From Phymatolithon calcareum (Eukaryota > Rhodophyta > Florideophyceae > Hapalidiales), in the NCBI GenBank assembly GCA_977006965.1, contig OZ345370.1:1488001-1552000 (forward strand): a stretch of 64,000 nt of DNA, given 5' to 3'. The position numbers and the translations under genes are program-made. Under the pieces are notes generated by a model. That model was given only the letters and a program-made list of their open reading frames with translations, was not told the origin of the DNA and did not search any database. The number at the start of each line of letters is the position of its first letter. Within the stretch, counting starts at the first letter, position 1. Positions 42,602 through 53,762 of the stretch are shown piece by piece.

Positions 42602-44119
42602 ATGTCCCGCTACGACGACTATGACACCGTTGCGCCGCGGCGCCGCGGCGGCTACTCCGCATACGATGACAGCAACAGCGGCGAGAGCCGCGCCCCCACA
42701 CGCCGGGAGCCGCCCCGTCGAGAAGAACGCGATCCGTATACCTCTCATCGCCCTCTTCCACCACGTATATCCGCGGCTTCCGCTTACGACACCTATCGTC
42801 CGCCAAATTTGCACGGAGAGAACGGTGACCGAGGGGACCGTGGCGGCTCCCGCGGCGGCCGTGAATTGCGTAACCCGTACGAGTCCGTCCGACCAGCGCC
42901 GCCGCGTGGAGGCGGCGGTAGATCTGCGTACGACACTTACCGCGCGCCTCCGCCTCGCGGGGGCTCGTCGGCATACGACACGTACCGTCCGCCGCAGGGT
43001 CGGCGCGCTCCGGAGCCTCGTGCACCGCCTGAGAATGACTACAGCGCCTACGAGACTTACCGTCCGCCCTCGAAGCCGTCGGCTGAGTATGTTCGTAAAT
43101 TGGAGAAGTTTGCCGGAGTTGCTCCCAAACATGAGGTAACCAGACGTGACAGGGATCGCTCTCCGTCACCGAGATACGACTCACGTCGTGATAGGGATGA
43201 TTCAGACAGTGAGGATGAACGTCGATCTCGTCGTTCGAGGAAGTCATCAAGGAAAAAGAAGAGTTCGCGAAAGTCGTCGAGGCGTAGGAAGGATGACAGT
43301 GAGACTGAGGATGAGACGGAGGAAAGCAGCGAGGAGGAGAGCAGTGAGGAGGAATCGGAAACCGAGTCTTCGGAAGATGAGAAGCGGAAGTCGCGCAAGA
43401 AGCCGAAATCGAAGAAGGGCTCGAAGAAAAGTAAGTCGAAGAAATCGTCAAAGAGTGGTAAGAAGAAGTCGAAGAAATCAAAGTCCAAGAAAAACCGCGA
43501 TGACTCGGATTCAGAATCTGAATCCACAGAGGCTTCGTCTGAGGAGGAGGAGGAGAAGTCTGTGATTTCATCAGCTGTCATCTCGTCGGCTGTTGTCCCT
43601 GTGGACCCGGCTGCCCTTGGAGCCGCCGCTTTTGGGACAGATGTGAACACAGTGCCGGACTTCATGGGGAGCGATGTGGTCACTGAAACAGCGTTAGTCC
43701 CGGCGAATGTGTCAGATTTCTCCAATATGCCTGGTGAATTTCCGCAAGATATAACCCCGAGGGGCACTCTGGCTGGCCGCTTTCCACAACTCCCGAGCAT
43801 GGGCATGCAGGGAGCTGGAATGGGAATGATGCAACCCAATATGGCGGGAATGCAGATGCCGGGCGGCGCGATGATGAACGCGCAAGGGCCAATGTATGGG
43901 GGCGGAATGATGCCCAACATGGCAGGAATGCAAGGCATGCCACCGATGATGGGTGGAAACGGACTTGTTAACGGTATGCAGAACATGAGTCTTCAGCAGC
44001 CCGGAATGGGAATGATGCAGCAAGGAATGGGCAATCCGATGATGGGGCAAAGTATGGGGATGAACGGAGGAGGGGCTGGTGATCTCATGACCCCATTTGG
44101 GGAAGGAGGGGCGATGTAG
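42602..44119 (+). CDS. Tyr/Ser/Lys-rich low-complexity protein with SAYDTYRPP repeats
   Basis: 505 aa from ATG 42602. Three regions: residues 1-165 are Arg/Gly/Pro/Tyr-rich with a motif SAY(D/E)TYR(P/A)P occurring four times (about 60, 103, 120, 145); residues 185-325 are a Lys/Ser/Glu block (SRKKKSS, EEESSEEES, KKPKSKKG) resembling phosphorylated nuclear or coiled charge-block proteins; residues 330-505 are hydrophobic/Met-rich with GFGT-type and Met-Gly repeats (GMGMMQ, MAGMQ). The last 60 residues contain GGNGLVNGMQNMSLQ, shared with the ArfGAP gene at 46336-48186. No enzymatic domain is recognisable. Nuclear speckle, cytoskeletal or endocytic roles are all possible; I do not choose. Confidence 0.75.
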   Translation: MSRYDDYDTVAPRRRGGYSAYDDSNSGESRAPTRREPPRREERDPYTSHRPLPPRISAASAYDTYRPPNLHGENGDRGDRGGSRGGRELRNPYESVRPAPPRGGGGRSAYDTYRAPPPRGGSSAYDTYRPPQGRRAPEPRAPPENDYSAYETYRPPSKPSAEYVRKLEKFAGVAPKHEVTRRDRDRSPSPRYDSRRDRDDSDSEDERRSRRSRKSSRKKKSSRKSSRRRKDDSETEDETEESSEEESSEEESETESSEDEKRKSRKKPKSKKGSKKSKSKKSSKSGKKKSKKSKSKKNRDDSDSESESTEASSEEEEEKSVISSAVISSAVVPVDPAALGAAAFGTDVNTVPDFMGSDVVTETALVPANVSDFSNMPGEFPQDITPRGTLAGRFPQLPSMGMQGAGMGMMQPNMAGMQMPGGAMMNAQGPMYGGGMMPNMAGMQGMPPMMGGNGLVNGMQNMSLQQPGMGMMQQGMGNPMMGQSMGMNGGGAGDLMTPFGEGGAM

Positions 44120-46335
44120 GTATACTTTGACAAGTTTGATGAGCAACTTTTGCTCTTAGAAACGTTTTTGCTGTTTTTACAACATGAACCACACGTCAGT
44201 AAACAGTGCTGCAATCAAGGGGAAGCGAAAGAAACCCCATACGCAAACAAAATGTTTTCTCTTTCGTCGCAGTCGCGTCGTCGACTGGCAGGCGAATATT
44301 CAGTCGGGTTGGGGATTAGTGGGATCACTTTTCTACCAGAGGCCTTTGTGGATTTCCTCATATCCGTAGGTGTCTGGTTGTTGCTCTCATGTGGATCATC
44401 GACTGTTATCATGGCGGTCTCTATTATGTGTACATAGCTCTGCTCTGTGAAACTCATCGACAGAATGATTTCATTGAGATTAGTGCATGCAGCTTGTGAG
44501 CCAAACCAACGTCATGGTATTCAACTGAGCGCTGGCGTTCGCCCATTTCAACAGTGGGCTGTAGCTTCAGCTTTGCAGACAAGGGCTGAGTACCAGATGA
44601 GGCCGACTGTTTTTGGTTTCTCGAATAATGAAACCTCGTTTTCAGCACTAAACACAATTGCAAAGACAGGCATTATTTTCTATACATTTGAAATGTGCAC
44701 GCCTTGCGGAAGTGCGCAACACTCAACAAATTATGTGCATAAGAAAAAGAAACAACTTGTAAGCGTCAAGTCCAGAAACAGAACGTCCATCAGTCACATT
44801 CAAAGATTTTTCCCACATTACTCTCAGCTGTGAGTTGAAAAAGAGCAGTAGCGTTCGAAGCACACAGGCGCACCGCAGCATGCTCACTCTTTTCAGCAAA
44901 GGTCTTGCGCAGGGTTTGCCTCATAATAATAGACTCCATGAGCGTCGTGTCGTTCTGCATTTTGAATCAACTGACTTCGGATAATCGTTACTGGCATAAG
45001 TGTCTCATCAATGCGCTTCGCCAGTTTCTCCACTCTCTGCACAGTCTTCTCGAATTAGCCACGCTGTCGCTCACCGAGTACCGATTCTGAAGAGCCATTG
45101 TTTCCCGCCGCTTTATTCAATCCCAAGGGCTCGGCTGCACAACTCCTTACAAAAAGCGATATTGAATATTGGAGATGTCGTCGAAGCTCATCCTCATTAC
45201 GATGTAGAGGCGGCAGCACCTTCGGTTCAGCATCAGATAGCTCCCAAGCCGAGGGCAAAATTGGGACTGTTGAAAACAAATACCACGGCATTAGCCTGAA
45301 GTTAGCGCACGTCGGCGTCGTTGCCTGGAGACATAGATGATATGCTCACGGCCCCGGCACGAATCACCGGGAAGCTTCCGAGGGTATGTAGACGCCAAGC
45401 CAGCTCGTTGAGAGAAGCGCTTCTGATGTCCACCGAAGCTTTCTCTCCGCTTGCTGGGGCATCCCGGTAAGCGAACGTTAAGAGCTGGAGTGTGAGCCCA
45501 CTTTGGCGGCATTTGCCATTGCACGGAGAGCCATACCTCCAAAGCCTCGGAGCGCATCGCGCCAGGGCCCGGGGTCATGCACTTTAGGGTTCTACTTGTC
45601 AGATGAATTTTCGGGATGAGTCGGCGAAGTGTGCAGGTCGCGTAGATCTGGAAGCATGACACATTATTTTGATCTCTTCTTCCGCTAAGATGGAGGACAG
45701 TGAGAAATTTTCCTTAGATAACGAAGACTGTCCAACAAAAGCGTATCATTTGAAAGACCAATTCATTTAAATGAGAGTTTGAATACCTGCAGCAAGCGCA
45801 GGTTTGGTTGTTTCCTCCATTGAGTTGAGTTACTGTTAAAGTTTGCGCATTCTACTCGTTCTCGATTTCTAGTTTTTCCCATGGACCGCTGGTTCTTGAA
45901 ACAGAACCAGAATCTCTGCGTCCCTTTTCGAATTGGGCTTGTGACCCACATCACACGTTGTGAAATGACATACGCTTGCCATTCGTCTTTAAACCAACCT
46001 GCACATATTTCAGCTCCGTTACTCCGAGAGGATTTGCACATATGCTGACCGTCCAAATTCTTCGCATTCCAATACACGAACTTTGCACAACCTTATAAAC
46101 TGCATTCCTGGGCATTTGCGGAATTTCTGACATGTTTGCCGTGCTTCAGGATCTCGGCAAAATTCTTGAAAGTTGCGTTTATCAACTTACCGAAGCTGCG
46201 AAAATATTCATTGCATCTCTTGCCGCTCCTCTCTCGCCTCCACGCGTCACAATCAGCTGTACGGGAAGTAAAACTTAAATTGCTAGCCACTAAAAACGCT
46301 GGAGCCCGCATGAAGCGCCTTTTACTGATTTTCAC
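44120..46335. other. intergenic between convergent genes
   Basis: About 2.2 kb between convergent genes. Several open frames of 100-130 codons (for instance 44447-44833, 45291-45662) lack motifs. Confidence 0.4.
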
Positions 46336-48186
46336 CTATTGAGGAGGTGGACCGGAAGGAGGAGGTGGCACAGGACCCGTATTCGCCGCTCCGGGAGGGG
46401 GCGGCGGCGGTGCTGGTTGTTGCATCCCGGGCTGAAGGCTCATATTTTGCATACTGTTCACCAATCCGGTGCCACCCATGTGCGGCATAACTCCAGCACC
46501 TGGAGGAACAGCGACCGCTCCCGGGTACATCATGGTCTGAAAACCGGGCATAGGCTGGTAACCTGGAGGGCCTTGAAAAGCAGTCATCGTAGGAAAGCCC
46601 ATGATATGCGGCGGTAGTTGCATTGCGGTGCCTGGAATTCCTGTCATGTACGCTGCTGCCGCTGGCGGCATCATTCCGCCGTACATCGACATCGGCGGCG
46701 TTAACATCGGCATTTGCATGCCCGCTGGCTGCTGAACTGGCTGTTGCGGAGCAGGGGCTGTTTGGGTACTGGACGTGCTCGGCCCGGTGGTCGCGTCCGT
46801 TTCGCCGCCCATCCAGTCTGACATGAGATCGAATTCCACCTTCGCCTGTCCCAGCGGTTTGATGTTTGCCACTTCATTTCCCGTCACTGAGTGCCTTTCA
46901 TCATCCTCAAACGGATTGGTGACCACGGACACCGAGGTCGATGACTTGCCTTTCGATTTTCGCGCACTCTTCAGGTTCGTTGATGGCGGAGAATAATCCT
47001 CCTCTGCATCATCCTCACTTTCATCTGAAGTCGTCTCAACTTCTCTTTTGCTGCTTCCCTTCCTACCGTCCCGTTTCCTCCCACTTTTCTTCGTCACCTT
47101 GTTCTTTTTCGATATCTTCTTCGACCGACTTGCATAGTCTTCATCGGATTCTTCGCTGCCATCACTGTTCATCTCCTCCTCCTCTTCGCTGACAGCCTTC
47201 TTTCGACGAGACTTTGAAGATTTCGTTTTACGTTCTGACACATTTCCGCGACGTCGGCTTGCCTTTCTCTTCTCCTCTGCAACAACATCCTCACTGTCAT
47301 AGTTCTCCTCATCTTCACTCGTGTAACGTTTCGCGCTAGCCTTCTTTCTCCCCGATCGTTCTTTCAATCGCTGCTCACTTCCTAGTGCATCCCTTTGTCG
47401 TCCCACGCGGTCATGCCGTTCATATTCCTCCTCGTACACTTCGTCATATCGTAACCCCCTCTCCGGTGCTCGGCCGTATGCCTGCGCCGGCGGTGGACGG
47501 AACCGGTCCTGTCGCTCGTGACTGGGTGCTCTGCGGAAGCGATCCTGCTGCGAGTTACTTGAATACGAGCGACGAAAGTCGTCTTGTGTAGGCGGTCGGA
47601 CGGAGGCTTGACCGACGCGGTCAGCCCAGAATGATCGCTGCTGCTGAGGCGCAGGCGGTGGTAGGCCGGAATCTCGAAACAAATCTCGCTCCCTTCCGTA
47701 TATATTATGGTCGCGGTCGTCAAGCCCGTTTCCGTAATAGCGGTCTTGACGTACAGAATCTTGACGTCCGGAATCTTGACGACCGGAGTACTGTCTCTGA
47801 GGATCAGGCCTTTTCCAAGAACCGTCATATTTGAGCCAAATAAAGTTCTTGAGCCCCTCTTTGTCGCCCGGTTTCGGCTCCGGAAATTCACGAGGGTCCC
47901 ACGTGGCGAGAAATTTTCTGTTTGCAATATCGTTGCCCACGGTCTCCATACGGCGGACGTCATCCATGGTGAGATCGCGACCGAGAATGTCCTTGATGCG
48001 CCGGTTGGATATGTTTCGATGCACGTCGGCGCAGTCCTTGCAAATGAAAGTACCAAGCGTTAAATTGGCGTATTCTGGACGCGGGTGTGCACAGTCAGCG
48101 CAGTGCATGTTCCCCTCCAGGCGTTGCTGTACTTGGTACATGGCGCGCTCGGCATCTTCAAAATCTCGACCTGAACTGCGCGACAT
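46336..48186 (-). CDS. ArfGAP domain protein (SMAP/AGFG-like)
   Basis: 616 aa from ATG 48186. The ArfGAP zinc finger is C-x2-C-x16-C-x2-C with Cys29, Cys32, Cys49 and Cys52, followed by DVHRNISNRRIKDI, the Arf-binding loop with its Arg, and residues 55-125 complete the domain (DDVRRMETVGNDIANRKFLATWD). The rest is low complexity: Arg/Asp/Gln-rich (about 130-270), Lys/Ser/Glu (about 280-430), then a module VVTNPFEDD with an NPF EH-binding motif and a Met/Pro/Ala-rich tail. The architecture fits Arf GTPase-activating proteins of the SMAP/AGFG type acting in clathrin and vesicle transport. The finger is followed by a short insertion-free loop; the Arg appears intact. The C-terminal GGTGLVNSMQNMSLQ matches the neighbouring 505-aa protein. 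Confidence 0.88.
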   Translation of the reverse strand: MSRSSGRDFEDAERAMYQVQQRLEGNMHCADCAHPRPEYANLTLGTFICKDCADVHRNISNRRIKDILGRDLTMDDVRRMETVGNDIANRKFLATWDPREFPEPKPGDKEGLKNFIWLKYDGSWKRPDPQRQYSGRQDSGRQDSVRQDRYYGNGLDDRDHNIYGRERDLFRDSGLPPPAPQQQRSFWADRVGQASVRPPTQDDFRRSYSSNSQQDRFRRAPSHERQDRFRPPPAQAYGRAPERGLRYDEVYEEEYERHDRVGRQRDALGSEQRLKERSGRKKASAKRYTSEDEENYDSEDVVAEEKRKASRRRGNVSERKTKSSKSRRKKAVSEEEEEMNSDGSEESDEDYASRSKKISKKNKVTKKSGRKRDGRKGSSKREVETTSDESEDDAEEDYSPPSTNLKSARKSKGKSSTSVSVVTNPFEDDERHSVTGNEVANIKPLGQAKVEFDLMSDWMGGETDATTGPSTSSTQTAPAPQQPVQQPAGMQMPMLTPPMSMYGGMMPPAAAAYMTGIPGTAMQLPPHIMGFPTMTAFQGPPGYQPMPGFQTMMYPGAVAVPPGAGVMPHMGGTGLVNSMQNMSLQPGMQQPAPPPPPPGAANTGPVPPPPSGPPPQ

Positions 48187-49162
48187 GACGCCAGAGCAAG
48201 CGCGCGCTGGCGAAAGCACAAGCTGCTACCTCCCCAAGATTGCTCAGTATACAGTTGCGCAGTCGAGAGCTGCCTCATACGGCATTGTCGAAGTTTCGAA
48301 CTCGCTCGAGCTGTTCGCGTCTTGCTCAGAAACCCTCTCTGCGGTGGTCAGTTTGCAGGCTTCCACGAAAATCATCAAAATTATGATGTCTCCGAAAATG
48401 GCCAGCGAATTGCCCATAACATAATTTTTCGATAAAATTCAGGCTTTTTGAAGAAAATCAAACATTACATTGCAAATCGAAGATCTTGTGAAGTTGAAAG
48501 GTGTCCAACGCAAGCTCCAGTGCGCTTGCACTGGACAGATACAGTATTCATTGCACGCCATCACGGACGAGACGTGCGGCTTAGCCTGTTGCGCTAGTTG
48601 CGTTTATATAGCTCCGAACGGGTGAATACGCGAGGGTGAGAGGTAGTCTGCAAGAACAATAGAGAGAATGGTATGAATGACTGACCCCTCGAGGACTGTT
48701 GTAGTTTACACTCACAAAAGAATCCCAGGGAACCCGTAAGAGTTGGATAGAGCACCCCATTTACAAGAGCACATCATCTCCAAGTCGCCAAATCAGTCGC
48801 CACATTGGCGCTAACCGCCACGCCCATTTAGTTGATCAAACGACGCACACAGGAGCCATTTTCTGGACGAGGTAATTGGTATCAACCGTTACAGCGCTTT
48901 CATGGTCGGCCAAAACGACTCGGACAAGTCTTCCCAGAGCACCCAGTAGCAACTGCGAGATCAACAGCCGAATTGTAAAGGAAAGAAGAACCTGACGCGC
49001 TTCTGTTTGCGCATTCACTCGACTGATCCGAACTTCATTTTCGCTCAATCCTTCTCAGCTCCGAAATCAATCGTTTGCGCTGCTTGGCACGAAATTTTGT
49101 GGATCGCCTCCTCCTCCTCTCCTACGACTGCAGCTCAGAACACAGTTAATTTGAATTCCTAA
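48187..49162. other. intergenic, no recognisable gene
   Basis: About 1 kb upstream of the ArfGAP gene. Nothing recognisable. Confidence 0.4.
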
Positions 49163-49642
49163 CTACTGTCCTTGCGGAAGCCATACATTTTCAAGGGCGC
49201 TTGCGAGATGCTTGACTCGTTTAGAGACGCTTCCTTGTAGATTCCAAGCAGTTGCTCTTTCTCCTTCTTCCGGTTCAAAAGTGCAAGAAATTAATAGCAG
49301 CACTACTTTGCCGAGAAGTAGTTTCCGATCTTTCCCACTGTAATACTTCGGAGCAGGTTCGCGTTCGTAAGTATGTCCAGGACGCCAAAAAATCTTGACG
49401 TCGTCCAGATCTTGACCAGTCCCAAGTCCACTGTGATAACGTCCAGTGAATCGTCGACAACTTCCGGAGGCGGAGCAACAATCTTGAAGATTTCCCTTCT
49501 TTGTTTTGAAACATATTGGGTGCGCGCTCAATGGACAGGACGGGGACCCCTTCCCGATTTTCGTCGATACCAAAGTCGCAATTGTGGCCTTCACTTGTAT
49601 CCTGTCCATGGTTATCAACTTGATGGGCAACGGGGTGTCCAT
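49163..49642 (-). CDS. doubtful ORF, unknown
   Basis: 159 codons. All three minus-strand frames are open over 49320-49510, so the true frame is unclear; a second frame reads EIFKIVAPPPEVVDDSLDV and a third MFQNKEGKSSRLLLRL. No family is recognised. It lies 67 bp downstream of the PrimPol stop, so it may be PrimPol 3' sequence, a small gene or a remnant. Confidence 0.3.
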   Translation of the reverse strand: MDTPLPIKLITMDRIQVKATIATLVSTKIGKGSPSCPLSAHPICFKTKKGNLQDCCSASGSCRRFTGRYHSGLGTGQDLDDVKIFWRPGHTYEREPAPKYYSGKDRKLLLGKVVLLLISCTFEPEEGERATAWNLQGSVSKRVKHLASALENVWLPQGQ

Positions 49643-49709
49643 TTTCGGGTCCTTATTGTGCTTCCGTCCACGTTACCTAGCCACAGTGAGACAGCAGAGG
49701 TCTACTGTC

Positions 49710-51098
49710 TCAGCTTATTATCGAAGCCTCAACACAATCCATGACTGCGTTAAGGATATCGTCGCTAAGTTCTGCTGTTCGATTTGAGCCTCCTTCATTT
49801 CGAAGCTCCCCATTTGCTTCATTTGTCCCTATTTTGCTGTCCAGTTCATCTATCATACCGCACAACGCCACATCTGATACATCTCCATCACCAGTCCCGA
49901 GTTGCCCACTCTCAAAAACCTCCTTGGGTATATCCCAGGGCTCTGAGCAAAAATCTTTGCAGTCCGGGTCAAAGCATTTCTGGTACATTTTTCTGGTCAG
50001 AATATCAGCAATAAGAATCACGTTGTTACTCTTGTGGTGACGCCCGATTCGAGCGCAGTACTTGTAGCCCCCTCGAATTGCGTACATGACGGTACCAGAG
50101 CCTCGAAATTGCGTAATGCCATAAATGTCACCTTGATGAGGTTCCACGATGGACATCACATACGCGTCCAATTGCAGAAATCCAGAGTTTGCTTCATCGT
50201 TTTGAAAACGGCCCGTGCCCTCCACCCCACGTGGTACATATGTTCGCCGAACAAAAGAGGCCTCCCGTAATGGTCTTGGACTACCGCGAAGTTGGGCCCC
50301 TGTGCAAACATTGCAAACTAGTGACTTGAAAAACAGGTCTTCGCTTATGCTCAAACGACCTTCTTTGCTGTGGTTTTCAAGCAATAAGCGGGTAGACTTT
50401 CCAAACTTTGAGCTGCCCACTAACCGAAAACAGCGATTCTTCGTGTAGACCGCGAGGTCAACGAAGGGTACTTCCTGATTGTCAGTGTTCCGCACAATCA
50501 AAAATCCCGGATGCTTCGTTTCCATGTGTGCACACACCTGCCGTGCAAATTCACCCGCCTGAATGTTGTCGTGAAAGAGCACATTTTGAAAAATGAGGTG
50601 TTTGCTCCACTTCTTATCCGTCGTTGAGTCCAGTTCTACAACTTCTCCAACATCCTGCGCGCACAATTCCCAGACCGTTGATTTTAGCACGCGGACTAGT
50701 TTTGCAGCATTCACATTTTGATTTTCGAAACGAACGTACTCCAGATCGAAGTATAATTTGCAAGCTGTGCCGTTGCGAATGATTTCATAAAAATGCAATC
50801 GCGCAGACCGACGGATACACCGACGATACCATCTCCAAAAAGATGCAAAGGACGCTACGACGAAACGTCTTTTGCCCTTTCCATCGATTTCATACGACCA
50901 TGCGTGCAGCTGCAATTCGGGGTGATCGTCCGCAAACTCGAACGCCTTCTCCTGCGTAGGGAACAGCCTGAACAGACGCTTTGGGTCACTTCGTGCAACC
51001 TTTAATGCAGTCTCGATGCCTTTTGAAGCGCGCAACACAGGAGCGATTGTTTCGCGCTTCCCGTAAAAATGACTGGCATTGATTTCTTCTTCCTCCAT
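49710..51098 (-). CDS. PRIMPOL: PrimPol (primase-polymerase, CCDC111 family)
   Basis: 462 aa from ATG 51098 (the frame extends 56 codons upstream; MEEEEINASHFYGKRE aligns best with the family start). AEP catalytic motifs: motif I CKLYFDLEY (Asp118, Glu120), motif II DSTTDKKWSKHLIF (Ser165-x-His167), motif III PFVDLAVYTKNRCFRL (Asp214). The zinc finger follows, with CARIGRHHKSNNV and YQKCFDPDC. The C-terminus is acidic and helical (SDDILNAVMDCVEASIIS), a candidate RPA-binding motif. PrimPol re-primes DNA synthesis beyond lesions in nucleus and mitochondria. All catalytic residues I can align are intact. Shorter than the human enzyme (about 560 aa), mainly in the linker. Confidence 0.93.
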   Translation of the reverse strand: MEEEEINASHFYGKRETIAPVLRASKGIETALKVARSDPKRLFRLFPTQEKAFEFADDHPELQLHAWSYEIDGKGKRRFVVASFASFWRWYRRCIRRSARLHFYEIIRNGTACKLYFDLEYVRFENQNVNAAKLVRVLKSTVWELCAQDVGEVVELDSTTDKKWSKHLIFQNVLFHDNIQAGEFARQVCAHMETKHPGFLIVRNTDNQEVPFVDLAVYTKNRCFRLVGSSKFGKSTRLLLENHSKEGRLSISEDLFFKSLVCNVCTGAQLRGSPRPLREASFVRRTYVPRGVEGTGRFQNDEANSGFLQLDAYVMSIVEPHQGDIYGITQFRGSGTVMYAIRGGYKYCARIGRHHKSNNVILIADILTRKMYQKCFDPDCKDFCSEPWDIPKEVFESGQLGTGDGDVSDVALCGMIDELDSKIGTNEANGELRNEGGSNRTAELSDDILNAVMDCVEASIIS

Positions 51099-51309
51099 TG
51101 TCACTACGACGAAGCATCCTAGCATCCTTGATGGCGGGAAATCGGTTGCACGAACTTGCGGTACTATCATAACGACACGTGTCATATTCATCCTGGGGAG
51201 CATTGAATGTGCATCAATATTTTCCTTATCAACTAAAGATTTTATCTGATTCTGTTCTGGTATCAACTAAATTACTGTAATTTCGTGAGATACATTGTTT
51301 TGCGCACCA

Positions 51310-51356
51310 GTATTCGACGTAATACAGCTAGCATACAGCTGTATTACGTCGGATAC
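51310..51356. repeat. near-perfect palindrome, 20-bp arms, 7-nt loop
   Basis: Arms 51310-51329 and 51337-51356 differ at one position (TATTCGACG against TATCCGACG read in reverse complement). Confidence 0.9.
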
Positions 51357-51526
51357 TGCCTAGAAAAAATCGTTGATTTTCAGAAAACTTTTCCGTCCTC
51401 TCATACGTGTCAGAGTATGACAATCAAAAAACTGTATTGCTGCCCGGTGGTTACAGCAGTTGATATTATATCAAGGTTGGAACCAAAATATCAAAAGGGA
51501 ATTAGGACGAAGCTGAGCTTCTTGAT

Positions 51527-51575
51527 ACACGGCTAGGACTAGGAATGAGCATCTGATGCTCATTCCTAGCCGTGT
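51527..51575. repeat. near-perfect palindrome with 6-nt insertion in one arm
   Basis: ACACGGCTAGG..GGAATGAGCATC against its reverse complement at 51554-51575; the left arm carries an extra ACTAGG-like hexamer, a small duplication. Confidence 0.85.
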
Positions 51576-53762
51576 ACACGATTCGTGTATCAGATTCAGG
51601 TGCTCTGGCCAATTGCAGATGAGAAGCCCCGTATCGCTACTTGTCCGCGCTGCCCCAACATCGGAAATCTGCGAGCCGTCCCGCTGAAGTCTGCCTCGGG
51701 GAGACCACAGTGGTCGCTGCGTTATTTGTAAATAAAAAACTTCCGCTATTTGATATGCTAGTGTGGAGGTCAGGCCAAGCTGCTGGACGTCCGTTCCTTG
51801 GTATCCCATTAGTACCAAGATCAAGCACGTGCGTAGAGCTGCCGAAACAGAAAATAACTTTAGATTGTATTGTATTCTGCATTTCCCTCAAGTAGCAGCG
51901 CTTCGCGAGCCAAAGTTTTTACCGTCATATGGTGAGCTATTTTTATGTGTCGGTTAAATACGCACCAACATAGTGATCCGTGGTTGCCTTAGCAAACTGG
52001 AGTGGCACCTGTCGGACCGTCCGGCGCTCATCCATTCGAAGTGTGTGCGTCTATGGCAGTTCCAGCGCTGATCTCTGGCATGCAATACGACGCCGCGCGG
52101 GCTCTCGTGGCCCCACTGCCATTGCTCTACCGGTCATCTTGGACTACATTTTCGCAGCCGCTGAGGTTAGTTTTCGCCTGACTTGGTCAGTCATTTTCCA
52201 CGAGTTGCAGGCAGAGACAAGAGTGGCGGCCACTCCGCAGCCGAAAAGCCGAAGTCGAAGACTCAGCGCGGATTCGTGTCTATTAGTGTGGGTCTTAGGT
52301 CACCGAACCGAGGCCGTGTATCCGCAACACGATGTCCTATAGGGACCATAAATCATTCGATTGCATATCTCCGTCGTCGAAACCATCATACAAGGTTGTA
52401 GCAGCGACAAGCGGAAGAAAAATCTTAATTCTCTGCGCCCCGGAAAAGCATCTGGCATGAGGACAACTTCTATCTTCTGCTTCGTCTCAAAATCAATTGT
52501 CGCCTCATGTTATCACCCTGTTGCTATAGCTTAGTTGACCGGCGCGTAGAACCTGTGAAGCTGGAGGATTGATTATCCAAAGACAATGAGCGAAGCGGAC
52601 TCTGATGATCGGTTTTGGGGACGAACAATGGGTGGTGGAAAACTGACGCTGTTGAGACATTGAAGCAGCCTCCGACTTCGGGACCGCGGTAATTGCTCGG
52701 ATGTTCATACGGGGAAAAGCATGGAGTAGTACGGGGCATGAGCATGACAAGGACGTCGGCGGGGCGGTCCAAACGTGATTTTCGCCGTAGACCACTGTCA
52801 ATCCGTTCAAATTATCATCTTATGATTCACATCAAGAAGAGGTGAAGCCAAGACTTGACGACGGGCTCCTGAGCAGTCTTGGAGCCGCCCGTAGCATACT
52901 CGAGCGTTGCCCTGCTGTCTCGATGTTTATCATGTGATCATATAGGTTTAGATACGGAGCATCGCCTCCATGTCTGAGCGCTTTCCCAATAGAAATCCTC
53001 TTCGCCTGTAGTACACGTCATTTTTGTAGACCGGGACAGTATGATGGTCAGGATACCCTTCGTTCTATGAGTAAATCTAACTTCTGATCTCGAGGAGCCG
53101 TTGATCCCTGAAAGCGGACAGCCTTACCTAGAAAACAATCTGTTTTCTGGGCATAATCAAGTCTACGGCTATAACGGACAATGACTGTGTCCTATTAGAG
53201 CATTCCAATGGATTTCTGGGCATTCTCCAGGGACGTCTTCCACTGGGACACAAACATGTCAACAGTGTTGTCCCACGGGCTAGCAAAGAGAATCCCCCTA
53301 GTTTTCCCCCTTCTGTTTCCAAAGACGAAGTCATAGCTCTGTTCTCATTATGCGTATGGTCTAAAATGCGGTGGACAATGTCTCAAAAATTTACCAAAAT
53401 TTTCGAAGAGCAGAAGTCATTTAATGAGATCTTGTCCCATGGTTCGTGTGCGAAGATGATTGAGAAGGATTGTGAAGCATTTGTTTTATCCACCAATCGA
53501 ATCTCTCCATTTCATAGTGTAATGCACAGTTATGATACAGATGCAGGTGGATCTGGAATCCGTGTGGCACGGCGCCACCCACACTGAGCGCCGATCTGAT
53601 CGACTTGTCCCTAAATTTCTTCCAAAAAATACCACACGGTCGGGCTTGCCTCGCCATCTCTATAAAATCCACCTTCCGCAGTGACATCATCGGAAATGTA
53701 CTCCAACGCAGCATGGGATAATTCGGAATACGATTTTCCTTGACCACCAAAGTTTCTCAACC

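Larger units (their letters stand above)
51099..53762. other. intergenic with two hairpins, no recognisable gene
   Basis: About 2.7 kb. Two near-perfect palindromes lie within 300 bp of each other (51310-51356 and 51527-51575). Open frames are short and unrecognised. Confidence 0.45.

Noticed and set aside
43057-43986. 309-codon minus-strand frame rich in Ser/Phe/Leu/Asp
   Set aside because: Mirror image of the low-complexity Lys/Ser/Glu gene; produced by repetitive codons.
45291-45662. 124-codon minus-strand frame
   Set aside because: No recognisable domain, no start or stop context support.
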